59,935 bases of DNA. Origin: Candidatus Parcubacteria bacterium. Lineage in GTDB: Bacteria > Patescibacteria > Paceibacteria > UBA9973 > UBA918. Where the stretch lies: assembly GCA_021731405.1 (NCBI GenBank), contig JAKFXN010000006.1, positions 1 through 59,935 of the forward strand, given 5' to 3'. Positions 1 to 8,000 of this stretch are shown here, in pieces; within the stretch, counting starts at the first letter, position 1; every line of letters begins with the position of its first letter. The position numbers and the translations under genes are program-made. The notes below the pieces were generated by a model that saw nothing but the letters and a program-made list of their open reading frames with translations, was not told the origin of the DNA and searched no databases.

Positions 1-151
1 GCTTATAGCGGTTGTTCTCCATTACGACGTCAAAGGTCTTTGTCTTTGAGCCTGTTGTTATGCCTCCACCTTGAACAACGATGTATGACGCGCCGATCAA
101 GGCAATCGCTATAATGCTGGCTGCGATAGTGAGTTGATTATTTGCTTTCAT
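1..151 (-). CDS. N-terminal fragment of secreted or membrane-anchored protein, possibly cupredoxin-like
   Basis: The start codon is ATG at 151 and the frame is open to the window edge, so only about 50 residues are visible. Residues 7 to 27 form one hydrophobic segment, a signal peptide or membrane anchor. The next part, ending in TFDVVMENNRYK, resembles the first strand of small copper proteins; this is inference from a short stretch. It lies 27 bases downstream of a membrane protein gene in the same direction and probably shares its transcript with that gene and the DsbA-like gene further up. The cluster fits metal handling or oxidative folding outside the membrane. Confidence 0.5.
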   Translation of the reverse strand, partial: MKANNQLTIAASIIAIALIGASYIVVQGGGITTGSKTKTFDVVMENNRYK

Positions 152-178
152 AGATGTGACCAGTGACTGTCTAACATT

Positions 179-775
179 TTAAGTTGGACAGATGAATGGA
201 TATTGTAATTTTTTACCAATAATAAGAATTGAATACGTTAATAGTCCGATACCGATAAGACTGAGTTCTTCGCCACGAAACGGTAATATCGTCAGTAGTC
301 CAGCTGCGCCAAATGAAGTCAGTACAGTCGAAAGAATAAAGGTACCGCACGCTGCACAGCCAATACCGAAAAGACCGCTAATTAGACCGCCCAGACTTGA
401 TGAACCTGCACTGACTGAACCTCTAATACTACGAACAGTGCTGATATAGAAACCAAGTAAGGCGAAGTTTATTCCGAACAGCACTGCGATAGTAATAGTG
501 GTGACCGCTGATAAACCACTGAAATTTGTCAGTATAGATCCGTATAAACTACCAACAAAAACTATCTTTTCTGAGATCGTAGCAGTGGGTTCACTTAAGA
601 CAGTCGAGATGAGTAGCCGATTTTGAATTAATACCGTAAAGCTAAAAACCAAAAAGGCTATGCTAACAGCACTAAAAGCTACCCATGGTCGTTGTAGTGA
701 TGTCCCGATGACATTTAAGACACGGGGGCTATTGGGGCTTTTTAGCAAGTTCGATAAGTTGCTTAATTGCTTCAT
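179..775 (-). CDS. Polytopic membrane protein with a GCAACG cysteine motif
   Basis: I do not recognise a named family. With the ATG at 775 it has 198 residues and about four to five membrane segments. A membrane segment near residues 135 to 165 carries GIGCAACG, a cysteine pair that could bind a metal or take part in thiol chemistry. The frame is open further upstream to 811, but ATG 775 has a GGAG nine bases before it, which a start at 811 or 790 lacks. The gene overlaps the end of the DsbA-like gene by 47 bases, so the two are probably translationally coupled. Confidence 0.65.
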   Translation of the reverse strand: MKQLSNLSNLLKSPNSPRVLNVIGTSLQRPWVAFSAVSIAFLVFSFTVLIQNRLLISTVLSEPTATISEKIVFVGSLYGSILTNFSGLSAVTTITIAVLFGINFALLGFYISTVRSIRGSVSAGSSSLGGLISGLFGIGCAACGTFILSTVLTSFGAAGLLTILPFRGEELSLIGIGLLTYSILIIGKKLQYPFICPT

Positions 776-1502
776 ACGGTTGTGCTCCATTAATTGGGAA
801 CTTACGTCCATCTGCTGTCACCAAAATACTCCACGGTGTTCCGCTACCACCAGTGGCAACAGCATCCTCAACCTGTGATTTAATACGGTCGTCAAATTCA
901 CCGCTTGTGAAGCACTTCTGAAACTCTGCTTCATTGAGACCAAGATCGCGAATAATTTTTGGAATAACTGTTTCAATGTCAGTACGGTTGTTAGATTGTG
1001 TGACGGCAAAGTAACTATCACTAAATTTCCAAAAGGCTTCATTGCCTCCTAATTTTGCAGCACACTCAGAAGCAACTGCTACAGCTTGTGCTTTTACAGG
1101 GTGTAGTTGCTCAAGCGGAAATTGCCGAAACACCCACGCCACTTCACCCGATTCACCATACTCATCCATAACTTTCTGCATCGTCTGATGAATAACTTTA
1201 CAGAAGGGGCATTCAAAATCTGAATACTCGACGATTTTTATTGGTGCATCAGGGTTACCACGAATATGATCAGCACTCGTCACGGGCGAAATGGCGTCAA
1301 GGTTGCCCTTTGGTGCTGGTTGAGCACTTGGTGTGGGAATTGGTTGATTCCCAGCCATCGGCATGCTCGACTTTCCCGTACTCATATAGAGTGCGACTGA
1401 AATAAGTCCTCCAGCTATTACAATCGCTATTGGGATGGCTAGATTTTGAAGTTGATTAAATTTTGATGTATTTGCGGCTGATTGATTTAATTGTTCATCC
1501 AT
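729..1502 (-). CDS. Membrane-anchored DsbA-family thiol oxidoreductase
   Basis: A single membrane anchor (about residues 21 to 41) is followed by a Pro-rich linker and a thioredoxin-fold DsbA-like domain of the Thioredoxin_4 kind. The active site is C98-P-F-C101 in YSDFECPFC. A cis-Pro candidate lies near GGSGTPWSILV, and the end is a PINGAQPYE-type motif. The protein should sit outside the membrane and form or rearrange disulfide bonds in exported proteins. A clear paralogue with the same motifs lies at 10902-11627, on the far side of the accessory island. The gene starts an operon with the two membrane proteins that follow it. Confidence 0.9.
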   Translation of the reverse strand: MDEQLNQSAANTSKFNQLQNLAIPIAIVIAGGLISVALYMSTGKSSMPMAGNQPIPTPSAQPAPKGNLDAISPVTSADHIRGNPDAPIKIVEYSDFECPFCKVIHQTMQKVMDEYGESGEVAWVFRQFPLEQLHPVKAQAVAVASECAAKLGGNEAFWKFSDSYFAVTQSNNRTDIETVIPKIIRDLGLNEAEFQKCFTSGEFDDRIKSQVEDAVATGGSGTPWSILVTADGRKFPINGAQPYEAIKQLIELAKKPQ

Positions 1503-1578
1503 GTGAATAGAAGTTAGAAAATAACGTCATAACAGTAAAAAGCAAAATGTAAAAACACCTGCTCAAATAAACGCGATG

Positions 1579-2022
1579 TTAGAACGTCTTAGGATGGAGG
1601 ATGCCTCGCGCGAAGGCTAAACGCAGTGGATTATATGTTAGCAATTCAGGATGCTCTCTGGTGTACTGACGGTAGCGGAGCGCAATGAGGGTAAAGCTGG
1701 GTTTTGGTAGGGGGAAGAAATCAGATAAAACAAAAGTGGCTGCCAAGCTGATGATAAGGAGTACAAAAATATCTTGGGAACTCTGTGGTATCCCAACAAA
1801 AGTACTCTTCCATAGCTCCATGTGGTCACTTCCACCAGTCTCGCAACAATTGCTGAGCGAAGCATCGTGAGAAGCATGAGTACTCATTGCACCCATATCC
1901 GCATGAGCTGGCATGACGTGAGCAAAGCTGACACAAAGAAAACCAACAATTAAAGAGGTTAAAATCACCTCACTAAAAAGTGTTTTGATTTTCCTCCTCA
2001 AAGGTTGGGTAACGGTCTTCAT
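1579..2022 (-). CDS. Small membrane protein with His/Met/Cys-rich external loop
   Basis: The 147 residues hold an N-terminal membrane segment (about 17 to 37), then a loop rich in His, Met and Cys (MGAMSTHASHDAS, then CCETGGSDHMELW), then a second membrane segment (about 82 to 102) and a basic cytoplasmic tail. The loop could bind a soft metal such as copper; this is inference from composition. I know no characterised homologue. A TAAAAT box exactly 6 bases before the ATG suggests a leaderless transcript. The gene is upstream of, and co-directional with, the DsbA-like gene. Confidence 0.65.
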   Translation of the reverse strand: MKTVTQPLRRKIKTLFSEVILTSLIVGFLCVSFAHVMPAHADMGAMSTHASHDASLSNCCETGGSDHMELWKSTFVGIPQSSQDIFVLLIISLAATFVLSDFFPLPKPSFTLIALRYRQYTREHPELLTYNPLRLAFARGILHPKTF

Positions 2023-2028
2023 AATTCA

Positions 2029-2034
2029 ATTTTA
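2029..2034 (-). promoter_or_regulatory. -10 box of leaderless promoter for the 1579-2022 gene
   Basis: On the minus strand TAAAAT is followed by TGAATT and then the ATG at 2022, which places the expected transcription start on the start codon. The same TAAAATTGAAT string precedes the second DsbA gene near 11640. Confidence 0.5.
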
Positions 2035-2088
2035 ACATACTCTAAGACTTGTAGTAATTAAGCCTTTTTATGATTCAAATCAAATCTA

Positions 2089-3369
2089 TTACACTTCACC
2101 CAATTCAATTTGCTTTTGTTTGAGACAGATTCCACCTTTAAAGCAGGAAATGATTTCTCTCTTTTCCTCAATCGAACCTTCTTTCAGTAAAAACTTTATA
2201 TATCTTTTAACATCAATATCACCTACCTCAAAGTTAAGGTCTTGTCCTAGTAGCGACGCTTCGAACTTCTTGTATCTAGTCACTTCAGCCACAATCTGCT
2301 TTTTCACAGACAGTTCGTTCACCTCTACCTTATCCACCAGAGCTTGAAGTTGTTTGATAAGTTCTGTTTCAGAAATATAACCGCACTTGCAGTTCTTATC
2401 CCTCGCCTTGGTACATCCATAGTAGACATGAGCATTAACTTTGCCATTTTTAAGCTTCTTATACTTCTCATCAGCACTAATACCAGAACCACATAAGCCA
2501 CAGGCCATCAATCTAGTAAACGCAAATTCTTTCTCTTGTCTGGTCTTCAGTTCATTTCCTTTAAGTTGAGATTGAACCATTTCAAACAACTCTTTCGAGA
2601 TAAGTGGTTCATGTTTGCCTTTGTACCAGTTACCAGAGTTTTTCGGATACTCAAACTCACCATGATAGAAATTATTTTCAAGAAGTTTATAAATATTACC
2701 CAGACTTAAGTGCTTCTTTCCACAAGCAGTTCGGAAATTTAAATCATGTCTCAGCCAGTGATACACCTTCCTACCACTCCACCTCTCGTATGCTACCTTC
2801 TCAAATACCTTCTTTATGGTTTCTCCTCGTTCTGGGTCTATATAACACTCACACTTTCTATCGTTACGGATTTCTTTGAGATACCCTGTTGGAGCTGGTG
2901 CAGGCCACAGGCCCATCTCAACTCTCGTTTTAAGTCCTCGCTTTACATTGATACTTTTATTGTCGTTCTCAAGTTTAGCTTGTGAACAAAGAATCATCAG
3001 AAGGAACTTTTCATTTGGAGAGTTTTTGAAGTGTTGTCCATGAGTGCGTATTTCCATCAAAAGTTTCTGGTCCATTAAATCGACGATACTCCCTAAGTCA
3101 CCAGCATTACGGGAAAGTCTATCGGGTGCCCAGGTGAGAATGCCATTAAATTTTCCTCGTCGTACGTCCTCAAGTATTTCTTTGTACACTGGTCGCTGTC
3201 CAGACTCTTTGGCGGAATGTGACTCTCGCCGTATTTCAGCCACATCTAATCCATCACGTTCAGCTAACTCTAGCATCTCCTTTACTTGGGAATCAATTGA
3301 AAGAACTTGGCGCTCTTCAGACTCGGTTGATTTGCGAGCATAGAGTACATACCTAATCTTTTCAGGCAT
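2089..3369 (-). CDS. Large serine recombinase (resolvase plus recombinase plus zinc ribbon)
   Basis: The 426-residue protein starts MPEKIRYVLYARKSTES, where the Ser of ARKS is the expected nucleophile. The resolvase domain fills roughly residues 1 to 150 and includes WAPDRLSRNAGD. A Recombinase domain follows (about 165 to 270), then a zinc ribbon (CGLCGSG, later YYGCTKARDKNCKCGY) and a C-terminal tail. Such proteins catalyse site-specific integration or excision of phages and islands, so the gene marks the left part of the accessory region. The frame is open to GTG 3474 and has ATGs at 3414 and 3417; a possible TATACA box near 3446 would favour those. I chose 3369 because it opens directly into the domain. 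Confidence 0.9.
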   Translation of the reverse strand: MPEKIRYVLYARKSTESEERQVLSIDSQVKEMLELAERDGLDVAEIRRESHSAKESGQRPVYKEILEDVRRGKFNGILTWAPDRLSRNAGDLGSIVDLMDQKLLMEIRTHGQHFKNSPNEKFLLMILCSQAKLENDNKSINVKRGLKTRVEMGLWPAPAPTGYLKEIRNDRKCECYIDPERGETIKKVFEKVAYERWSGRKVYHWLRHDLNFRTACGKKHLSLGNIYKLLENNFYHGEFEYPKNSGNWYKGKHEPLISKELFEMVQSQLKGNELKTRQEKEFAFTRLMACGLCGSGISADEKYKKLKNGKVNAHVYYGCTKARDKNCKCGYISETELIKQLQALVDKVEVNELSVKKQIVAEVTRYKKFEASLLGQDLNFEVGDIDVKRYIKFLLKEGSIEEKREIISCFKGGICLKQKQIELGEV

Positions 3370-3568
3370 GACTATTTGCTCGGTTTTTATGCGGGCTGAT
3401 GTATATGTTTCCATCATTAATTGATGACAGAACCGCACGAGATGTATAGCTATGCAGACTAAAGAAAACGTCACATACTCGCTTATGCGCCTTAGCAGAA
3501 GCTTAATACAGCGTTAGGATAGGTGCCAAATAGCGATAAATACGCTATTATGTTCATTACAAATCAGA

Positions 3569-3748
3569 CCTAACCCGACAGCTTTTGCTGGCGGTATGGT
3601 CGCAAATACCGTCCAAAGTAAACAACTCCTAATCAGAGCTACTTTGGACGGTCATATCGGGAAACTGGTATGGGTATTGCCTCACGGGGCGTATCGGCCT
3701 GGTTAGGAGCTTTTTGCTACCTGACCGACCACTCTAAATCCGTCCAAA
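3569..3748 (+). promoter_or_regulatory. Structured 5' leader with competing helices (candidate RNA switch)
   Basis: This stretch before the gene at 3753 folds into a chain of hairpins if transcribed. 3575-3594 has CAGC/GCTG closing a TTTT loop, extended by CCG/CGG. 3608-3620 pairs perfectly with 3640-3652 over 13 bp. 3654-3671 is a 7-bp stem capped by a GAAA tetraloop. 3673-3695 and 3701-3726 are further stems. GGTTAGG at 3701 can also pair with CCTAACC at 3569, and TTAGGAG at 3703 with the loop CTCCTAA at 3626. TTTGGACGG at 3643 can pair either with CCGTCCAAA at 3609 or with an identical copy at 3740-3748, five bases before the ATG. Alternative: the three CCGTCCAAA units are protein-binding sites. 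Confidence 0.5.
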
Positions 3749-3752
3749 AAAT

Positions 3753-4475
3753 ATGAATACACAAAACCCCTCCCCCGAGGAGGTCGCTTTACTTATAAGT
3801 AAGCGTCTTAAAAAGTTCTGGGGTTACGGTAACCTCAAAGGCTCAGTTTGGCTTATCGGTATGGAAGAAGGTATCGGAGCTGACGAAGACTTTCCCATTA
3901 CTCGCTTTGAATCAACAAGTGGTAAGGAAGTAGTAGACATCACCTACAATACTGCCGAAGACCATAATCGTTGGTTTAAAACTGGAGCCGCAACTCAACG
4001 CACGTGGCGACCATTAATTTTTATACTGCTTTATCAAAAGCTCGGTCGTGTCCCGACACTCGAAGAGATTCGTGACTACCAAATCAATCACTTTGGTCGA
4101 AGAAATTCAGACCACGCCATTTTAGAATTAATGCCCTTACCCGCACGTTCACTCAAAGCTTCCGATTGGATATACAGTGACGTACAACTTAAAGGACTTA
4201 AGAATCGCAAGGAATATCTGGCGACATATAAACCAGAGCGAGTAAAACTTCTGCAAGCACTTATAGAAAAACACCAACCGAAGTTGGTGCTATTCTATTC
4301 ACGAAGCTATCTCCCTGACTGGCAATCAATTGTTCCTAAAACACTTAAGGAAGTGATTCCTGAGAAACTGCATATCGCTAAGGTTGGTAATACTAACTAC
4401 GCTGTGACCGCTCATCCTGTCAGTCATGGACTATCGACCAAAGACTGGGAAATGATTGCTCGCAAAGTACTTTAG
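3753..4475 (+). CDS. Conserved hypothetical protein, possibly uracil-DNA-glycosylase-like fold
   Basis: The 240-residue soluble protein has SVWLIGMEEG near residue 31, ILELMPLPARS near residue 127 and TAHPVSHGLSTKDW near its C-terminus. This spacing (an early IG-E motif, a middle N/L-P motif, a late HP motif) recalls proteins with the uracil-DNA-glycosylase fold, but I could not confirm the active residues, so function is tentative. It follows the structured leader and has no Shine-Dalgarno sequence. It ends in a 4-base convergent overlap with the small terminase-like gene. Its setting beside a recombinase and a methylase fits a mobile-element protein. Confidence 0.7.
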   Translation: MNTQNPSPEEVALLISKRLKKFWGYGNLKGSVWLIGMEEGIGADEDFPITRFESTSGKEVVDITYNTAEDHNRWFKTGAATQRTWRPLIFILLYQKLGRVPTLEEIRDYQINHFGRRNSDHAILELMPLPARSLKASDWIYSDVQLKGLKNRKEYLATYKPERVKLLQALIEKHQPKLVLFYSRSYLPDWQSIVPKTLKEVIPEKLHIAKVGNTNYAVTAHPVSHGLSTKDWEMIARKVL

Positions 4476-4837
4476 TTGTCATCAAGATCATCGACATAAA
4501 CCATATCAATATTCGTAATGACTGCGGGCTGATTGGTTTTGAACGACATCTTCTCTCTTGGCTTGATATACGACTTTTTGTTGTTATTAAGCCAGTATTC
4601 AATCGCTCGCAGATTACCGTTGTTAATGTGAGCAATCAGCTTACTCTCAGCTAAGTCGCTAACTGAATTAACGCCGTGCTGCATTGCCTCTTCAACTGCC
4701 TGCTTGAACTCAGAATCATCCTTGAGCCACGTATAGAACGTATTACGCGCAATCCCGACTCTCTCACAGGCAATTGAAACATTTGGCACACTACGGAGCT
4801 GTTCGAGTATCGGTGCTTGTTTGCGGGATTTCTTCAT
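4472..4837 (-). CDS. Phage-type small terminase-like HTH protein
   Basis: The 121-residue protein carries a helix-turn-helix near residues 15 to 40 (VSIACERVGIARNTFYTWLKDD), then EFKQAVEEAMQHG and SKLIAHINNGNLRAIEYWLNN. This layout is known from phBC6A51-type proteins and other small terminase-like DNA binders. Such proteins recognise packaging sites in phages, but no large terminase, portal or capsid gene is in the window. Here it may be a remnant or a repurposed DNA binder. Its start overlaps the end of the ParB-methylase gene by 47 bases, so the two are probably coupled. Confidence 0.7.
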   Translation of the reverse strand: MKKSRKQAPILEQLRSVPNVSIACERVGIARNTFYTWLKDDSEFKQAVEEAMQHGVNSVSDLAESKLIAHINNGNLRAIEYWLNNNKKSYIKPREKMSFKTNQPAVITNIDMVYVDDLDDN

Positions 4838-6095
4838 CTGGTTTGATGACGACTGCCTTTTGTCCTGTTAATGCTTCAAAGCGTTTGATAGTCAGGTCAC
4901 AAAACGCTGGTTCAAGTTCTACTGCAAACACTAGTCGCTTGAGTCCTTCAGCCGCTATAAGCGTACTGCCCGAACCAGAGAAGCTATCAAGAATGATTTG
5001 TCCTTGCTTAGTACAACGTCGAATCGCTTTCTCATACAGCTCAGGTGGTTTCATCGTACTGTGTTCGTACTCAGAGCCCGGGAGACGCTTTATGAGCCAT
5101 AAATCAAGATTGTTGAGCATTTCGTTACCCGTACCAGCTTCAAGATTCATCACTTCATTGAGCTTGGTATGTGGCTTTGTAAGAGCTGGCTTACCTTTGA
5201 CTCCATACACGCACGGTTCGTAGCATTTATTGAAAGCCACACCTGGGGTCGGATTGTGTCCGTTTTTAACCCACAGACAGACTCGCTTGTTTTGAATACC
5301 AAGCTCGTGATACAGCGTCTGAATTGCCCATATATACACTTGGTCGCACCAGTAAAAGACGTGAGTGTCTGGCTTGGTGAATGGTAGAGCGGCTACCATG
5401 CTGGCTCGAAGAAACGCAACGTACTCATTATCCGATTTACTGTCGTTCACAGTTCCGCCGTACGACTGTTTGCCACCAATACCTTTGTTGTAGTCAATGG
5501 AAATGTTATAGATTGGATCACTCATGATCATATCAGCTCGTTCATCACCACATAGGCGAGCAATCGTTTCTGGTTTAGTGGAGTCACCACAGATAAGGCG
5601 GTGTTCTCCGAGCAAGATGAGGTCACCCAGCTTCGTGACTGGCTTCTTATCTTTTTTCTTCGGTTCAACAAAATCAAAGGCTTCTTGTTTTGGCTTTCTA
5701 TCCCAAAGTCCATCAAGTGCTTTGTAGTCGAAGCCGACATCGAGGAGTAAAGTGAGTTCAATTGCTTCAAGCTTCTCGTAGTCAAACTCACCAGTGTTCT
5801 TATTTAAACGTAAATTGAGTTCCTTTTCTCGCTCAACGTCATTCATCGTAATGAAGATAACTGGCACCTCTTTGTACCCAAGTGACTTTGCGACTTCAAG
5901 GCGGAAGTGTCCTGCAATCAGAATACTTTCCCGCCCTTTGGCGTTATTACATATAAGCGGGTCAACCATACCGAATCGTTCGATACTGGTCTTGAGTTGT
6001 TCTGTCTGCTCCTTCGTGTGTTTGCGGGGGTTGTACTCATTGGGGTTAATGGTTTCAATGGGTACGTAGGTTACGGCAAGAGAATCGGGTTTCAT
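4791..6095 (-). CDS. ParB-like domain fused to DNA N4/N6-methyltransferase
   Basis: Residues 8 to 100 form a ParB/Srx-type domain (INPNEYNPRKHT, later ILIAGHFRLEVAKSLG). Residues 155 to 415 form a methylase with motif IV first (DPIYNIS near 192) and motif I late (ILDSFSGSGSTLIAAEGL), the beta-class order. Motif IV has DPIY in place of the usual DPPY. Such fusions are common in phages and islands, where they methylate adenine or cytosine amino groups, with the ParB part as a DNA-binding or nuclease module. No restriction endonuclease is adjacent, so it is probably an orphan methylase. An AT-rich stretch and a 14-bp palindrome lie upstream. Confidence 0.88.
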   Translation of the reverse strand: MKPDSLAVTYVPIETINPNEYNPRKHTKEQTEQLKTSIERFGMVDPLICNNAKGRESILIAGHFRLEVAKSLGYKEVPVIFITMNDVEREKELNLRLNKNTGEFDYEKLEAIELTLLLDVGFDYKALDGLWDRKPKQEAFDFVEPKKKDKKPVTKLGDLILLGEHRLICGDSTKPETIARLCGDERADMIMSDPIYNISIDYNKGIGGKQSYGGTVNDSKSDNEYVAFLRASMVAALPFTKPDTHVFYWCDQVYIWAIQTLYHELGIQNKRVCLWVKNGHNPTPGVAFNKCYEPCVYGVKGKPALTKPHTKLNEVMNLEAGTGNEMLNNLDLWLIKRLPGSEYEHSTMKPPELYEKAIRRCTKQGQIILDSFSGSGSTLIAAEGLKRLVFAVELEPAFCDLTIKRFEALTGQKAVVIKPDEEIPQTSTDTRTAP

Positions 6096-6121
6096 AAAAT
6101 TTAATTAGTTTGATTAATTGA

Positions 6122-6135
6122 GCGATGGCCATCGC
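6122..6135. promoter_or_regulatory. 14-bp perfect palindrome, candidate operator
   Basis: GCGATGGCCATCGC is perfectly self-complementary. It lies 27 bases upstream of the ParB-methylase start and just after the terminator of the gene before. Position and symmetry fit the site of a dimeric repressor or a methylation site (it contains TGGCCA). No second copy was seen. Confidence 0.35.
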
Positions 6136-6151
6136 GGCGCGCGGGGATATA

Positions 6152-6176
6152 GAAAAACCCACACTTACGTGTGAGT
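6152..6176 (-). terminator. Intrinsic terminator after the 278-aa protein
   Basis: On the minus strand a CACAC/GTGTG stem with a GTAA loop, extended by AC/GT across one mismatch, is followed by five T residues. It separates the 6221-7057 gene from the ParB-methylase gene. Confidence 0.55.
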
Positions 6177-6220
6177 GTATTCAAAATAACGAATGCTTAT
6201 GCGTCGTCTAAAAGACCTCT

Positions 6221-7057
6221 TTAGCCTTCCACTTTTCCACCTAACCGTTCCGCTGTTCGTTCAACAATTTTACGAATCAAAGATAACTCCAGCCAGTCAT
6301 ATTTCTCATGTAACTTACCCATGATGACCTTATCGTATGGGTCTTTATTATTTCGCTTTCCGTCTTGATGAAGTTGTTTGTATAAATTATAGATTTCAAG
6401 GTCACGCTCAAACTCAACCCACGGCTTACTCTTGCCTTGATAGTCTGGTAGATACTTCTGGTCTTGAGCAATGAAATCCCAACTAGCCATAATGTCTTCT
6501 TTCTTGGTGAAACCTTTAAGTTTGATGAGAAGCTCAAGTTCATTGGTCTTGTGGTGTCGTGCCAAACGAACACTAAAGTTACTCTGCGGTAATTCTTGTC
6601 GTCCACGGAATACGTAGAATTCAAGGAAGTACTTGAACTGCTGGTCTTTATGGTCAAGTTTGTAGTGTTCAAGAATCTCACGAAACACTCCGCCATACAT
6701 TGGTGGCAAATAGCCATCTCGTAAATCTTCTAAAGCCATGAACTCGTCATACGTAAGCTTCTCCTTACCTCCACTGATAGCTAACTGTTTTGCTTTATAC
6801 TCTTCACCTTGATTCATCTCTGAATAGCGGTTCCAGTATGTTTCTCGCCACGCTTCGTATTCGTCATTAGTAGCAAAGCCCTCAATCGGCACAGGACAGC
6901 TCACTTCTTCAAACCGCTTACGTAGCCAATTGATACGCTCAATAAACCATGAGTCTCGAATCATGGCTTGGATTTGATAGTACGGTTGGTTATAAACCGT
7001 ACGTTGTTTTTTAGGGAGTTTTTGAGTCACTCCCTCTAGTGTATGTGAAATAACCAT
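6221..7057 (-). CDS. Hypothetical soluble island protein
   Basis: I do not recognise this 278-residue protein. It is soluble, rich in aromatic and charged residues, and starts after a short basic segment (QKLPKKQRTVYNQPYYQIQAMI). Repeated W, Y and DxR/K patterns in the middle and a C-terminal helix (LELSLIRKIVERTAERLGG) suggest a compact helical protein. It has its own terminator and is transcribed away from the ADP-ribosylglycohydrolase gene, with 71 bases between the starts. Its place between a methylase and a helicase suggests an element-encoded accessory protein, but the function is unknown. Confidence 0.65.
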   Translation of the reverse strand: MVISHTLEGVTQKLPKKQRTVYNQPYYQIQAMIRDSWFIERINWLRKRFEEVSCPVPIEGFATNDEYEAWRETYWNRYSEMNQGEEYKAKQLAISGGKEKLTYDEFMALEDLRDGYLPPMYGGVFREILEHYKLDHKDQQFKYFLEFYVFRGRQELPQSNFSVRLARHHKTNELELLIKLKGFTKKEDIMASWDFIAQDQKYLPDYQGKSKPWVEFERDLEIYNLYKQLHQDGKRNNKDPYDKVIMGKLHEKYDWLELSLIRKIVERTAERLGGKVEG

Positions 7058-7116
7058 GCCTGCAATGGCAGATATATAGCGATATGTAACGAGCTTTCAT
7101 TTCCCAACCACTCCGA

Positions 7117-7128
7117 TACAATTACCTC
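7117..7128 (+). promoter_or_regulatory. Leaderless promoter -10 box for the ADP-ribosylglycohydrolase
   Basis: TACAAT at 7117-7122 is followed by exactly six bases and the ATG at 7129, so the transcript is expected to begin at the start codon. Confidence 0.5.
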
Positions 7129-7908
7129 ATGTTAGGAGCAATTATTGGCGATATAGCGGGATCTACTCGTGAATTTGAACAAGACAAGTCTTTTCCGACT
7201 GAGCTATTTCCTGTCGGAAGCCATATCACTGACGATACCATCCTAACCCTTGCTACTGCCGAAGCCTTACTCCGTCGAAACGAAAGCATTACCTACGGTG
7301 ACATGTATTACCAATATGCTAATCGCTATCAAGGGAGCCAATACAGTTACGGTGATAGATTCCTGACTTGGGTAAAGCAATCACGACCAAACAGCCTTGC
7401 TCCCGCTTATAACAGTCTTGGTAATGGTTCAGCTATGCGTGTTGCTCCGATTGGTTGGTTCTTCAGGACTCTAGAAGAGACTCGTGCGGAAGCTAGGCTA
7501 TCCGCTATACCGACCCACAATCACCCTGAGGGAATAAAAGGTGCTGAAGCAGTAGCGAGTGCCATCTTTCTTGCTCGTACTGGTAGCACCAAAGACGAGA
7601 TTAAAGAATACTTAGAAACTGAGTTCGGCTATCGTCTCAGTCGCTACTACGAAGATGTACGTGATGATGCGTATTTTCTTGAAACTTGTCCTGAGAGTGT
7701 AGAAGAAGCGATTATTGCTTTCTTATCTTCTAAGTCATTTGAAGACGCTATCTACAAAGCAATTGCTTTGGGCGGTGATGCTGACACACAGGCGAGTATC
7801 GCAGGTGCGATAGCTGAAGCGTTTTACTTACCCCAACATACACTAGAGAACGTCAGAACTCATCTCACACCTGAACAAGTGCCGATAATAGAAGCGATTT
7901 TAATTTGA
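7129..7908 (+). CDS. ADP-ribosylglycohydrolase (DraG/ARH family)
   Basis: The protein opens MLGAIIGDIAGSTREF and carries the family's metal and ribose motifs: SHITDDTILTL near residue 31, GNGSAMRVAPIGW near residue 99, HNHPEGIKGAEAV near residue 128 and GGDADTQASIAGAIAEA near residue 214. These Asp residues coordinate two magnesium ions in known members. The enzyme removes ADP-ribose from protein or nucleic acid. At 259 residues it is a full-length single domain. No ADP-ribosyltransferase is in the window. It could reverse a toxin or a phage effector, or act on a host modification. It is followed 92 bases later by the helicase gene in the same direction. Confidence 0.92.
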   Translation: MLGAIIGDIAGSTREFEQDKSFPTELFPVGSHITDDTILTLATAEALLRRNESITYGDMYYQYANRYQGSQYSYGDRFLTWVKQSRPNSLAPAYNSLGNGSAMRVAPIGWFFRTLEETRAEARLSAIPTHNHPEGIKGAEAVASAIFLARTGSTKDEIKEYLETEFGYRLSRYYEDVRDDAYFLETCPESVEEAIIAFLSSKSFEDAIYKAIALGGDADTQASIAGAIAEAFYLPQHTLENVRTHLTPEQVPIIEAILI

Positions 7909-7982
7909 AATTAGTCCATGATTGGATTGCTGCAATTAAAAATCAATGTCTTCATAACCGTTGTATTTATTTACCGTGAGAG

Positions 7983-7988
7983 TATACT
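7983..7988 (+). promoter_or_regulatory. -10 box of helicase promoter
   Basis: TATACT lies 12 bases before the ATG at 8001, predicting a leader of about six bases and no Shine-Dalgarno sequence. The gene therefore has its own promoter rather than depending on the ADP-ribosylglycohydrolase transcript. Confidence 0.45.
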
Positions 7989-8000
7989 CGATTATGAAAT

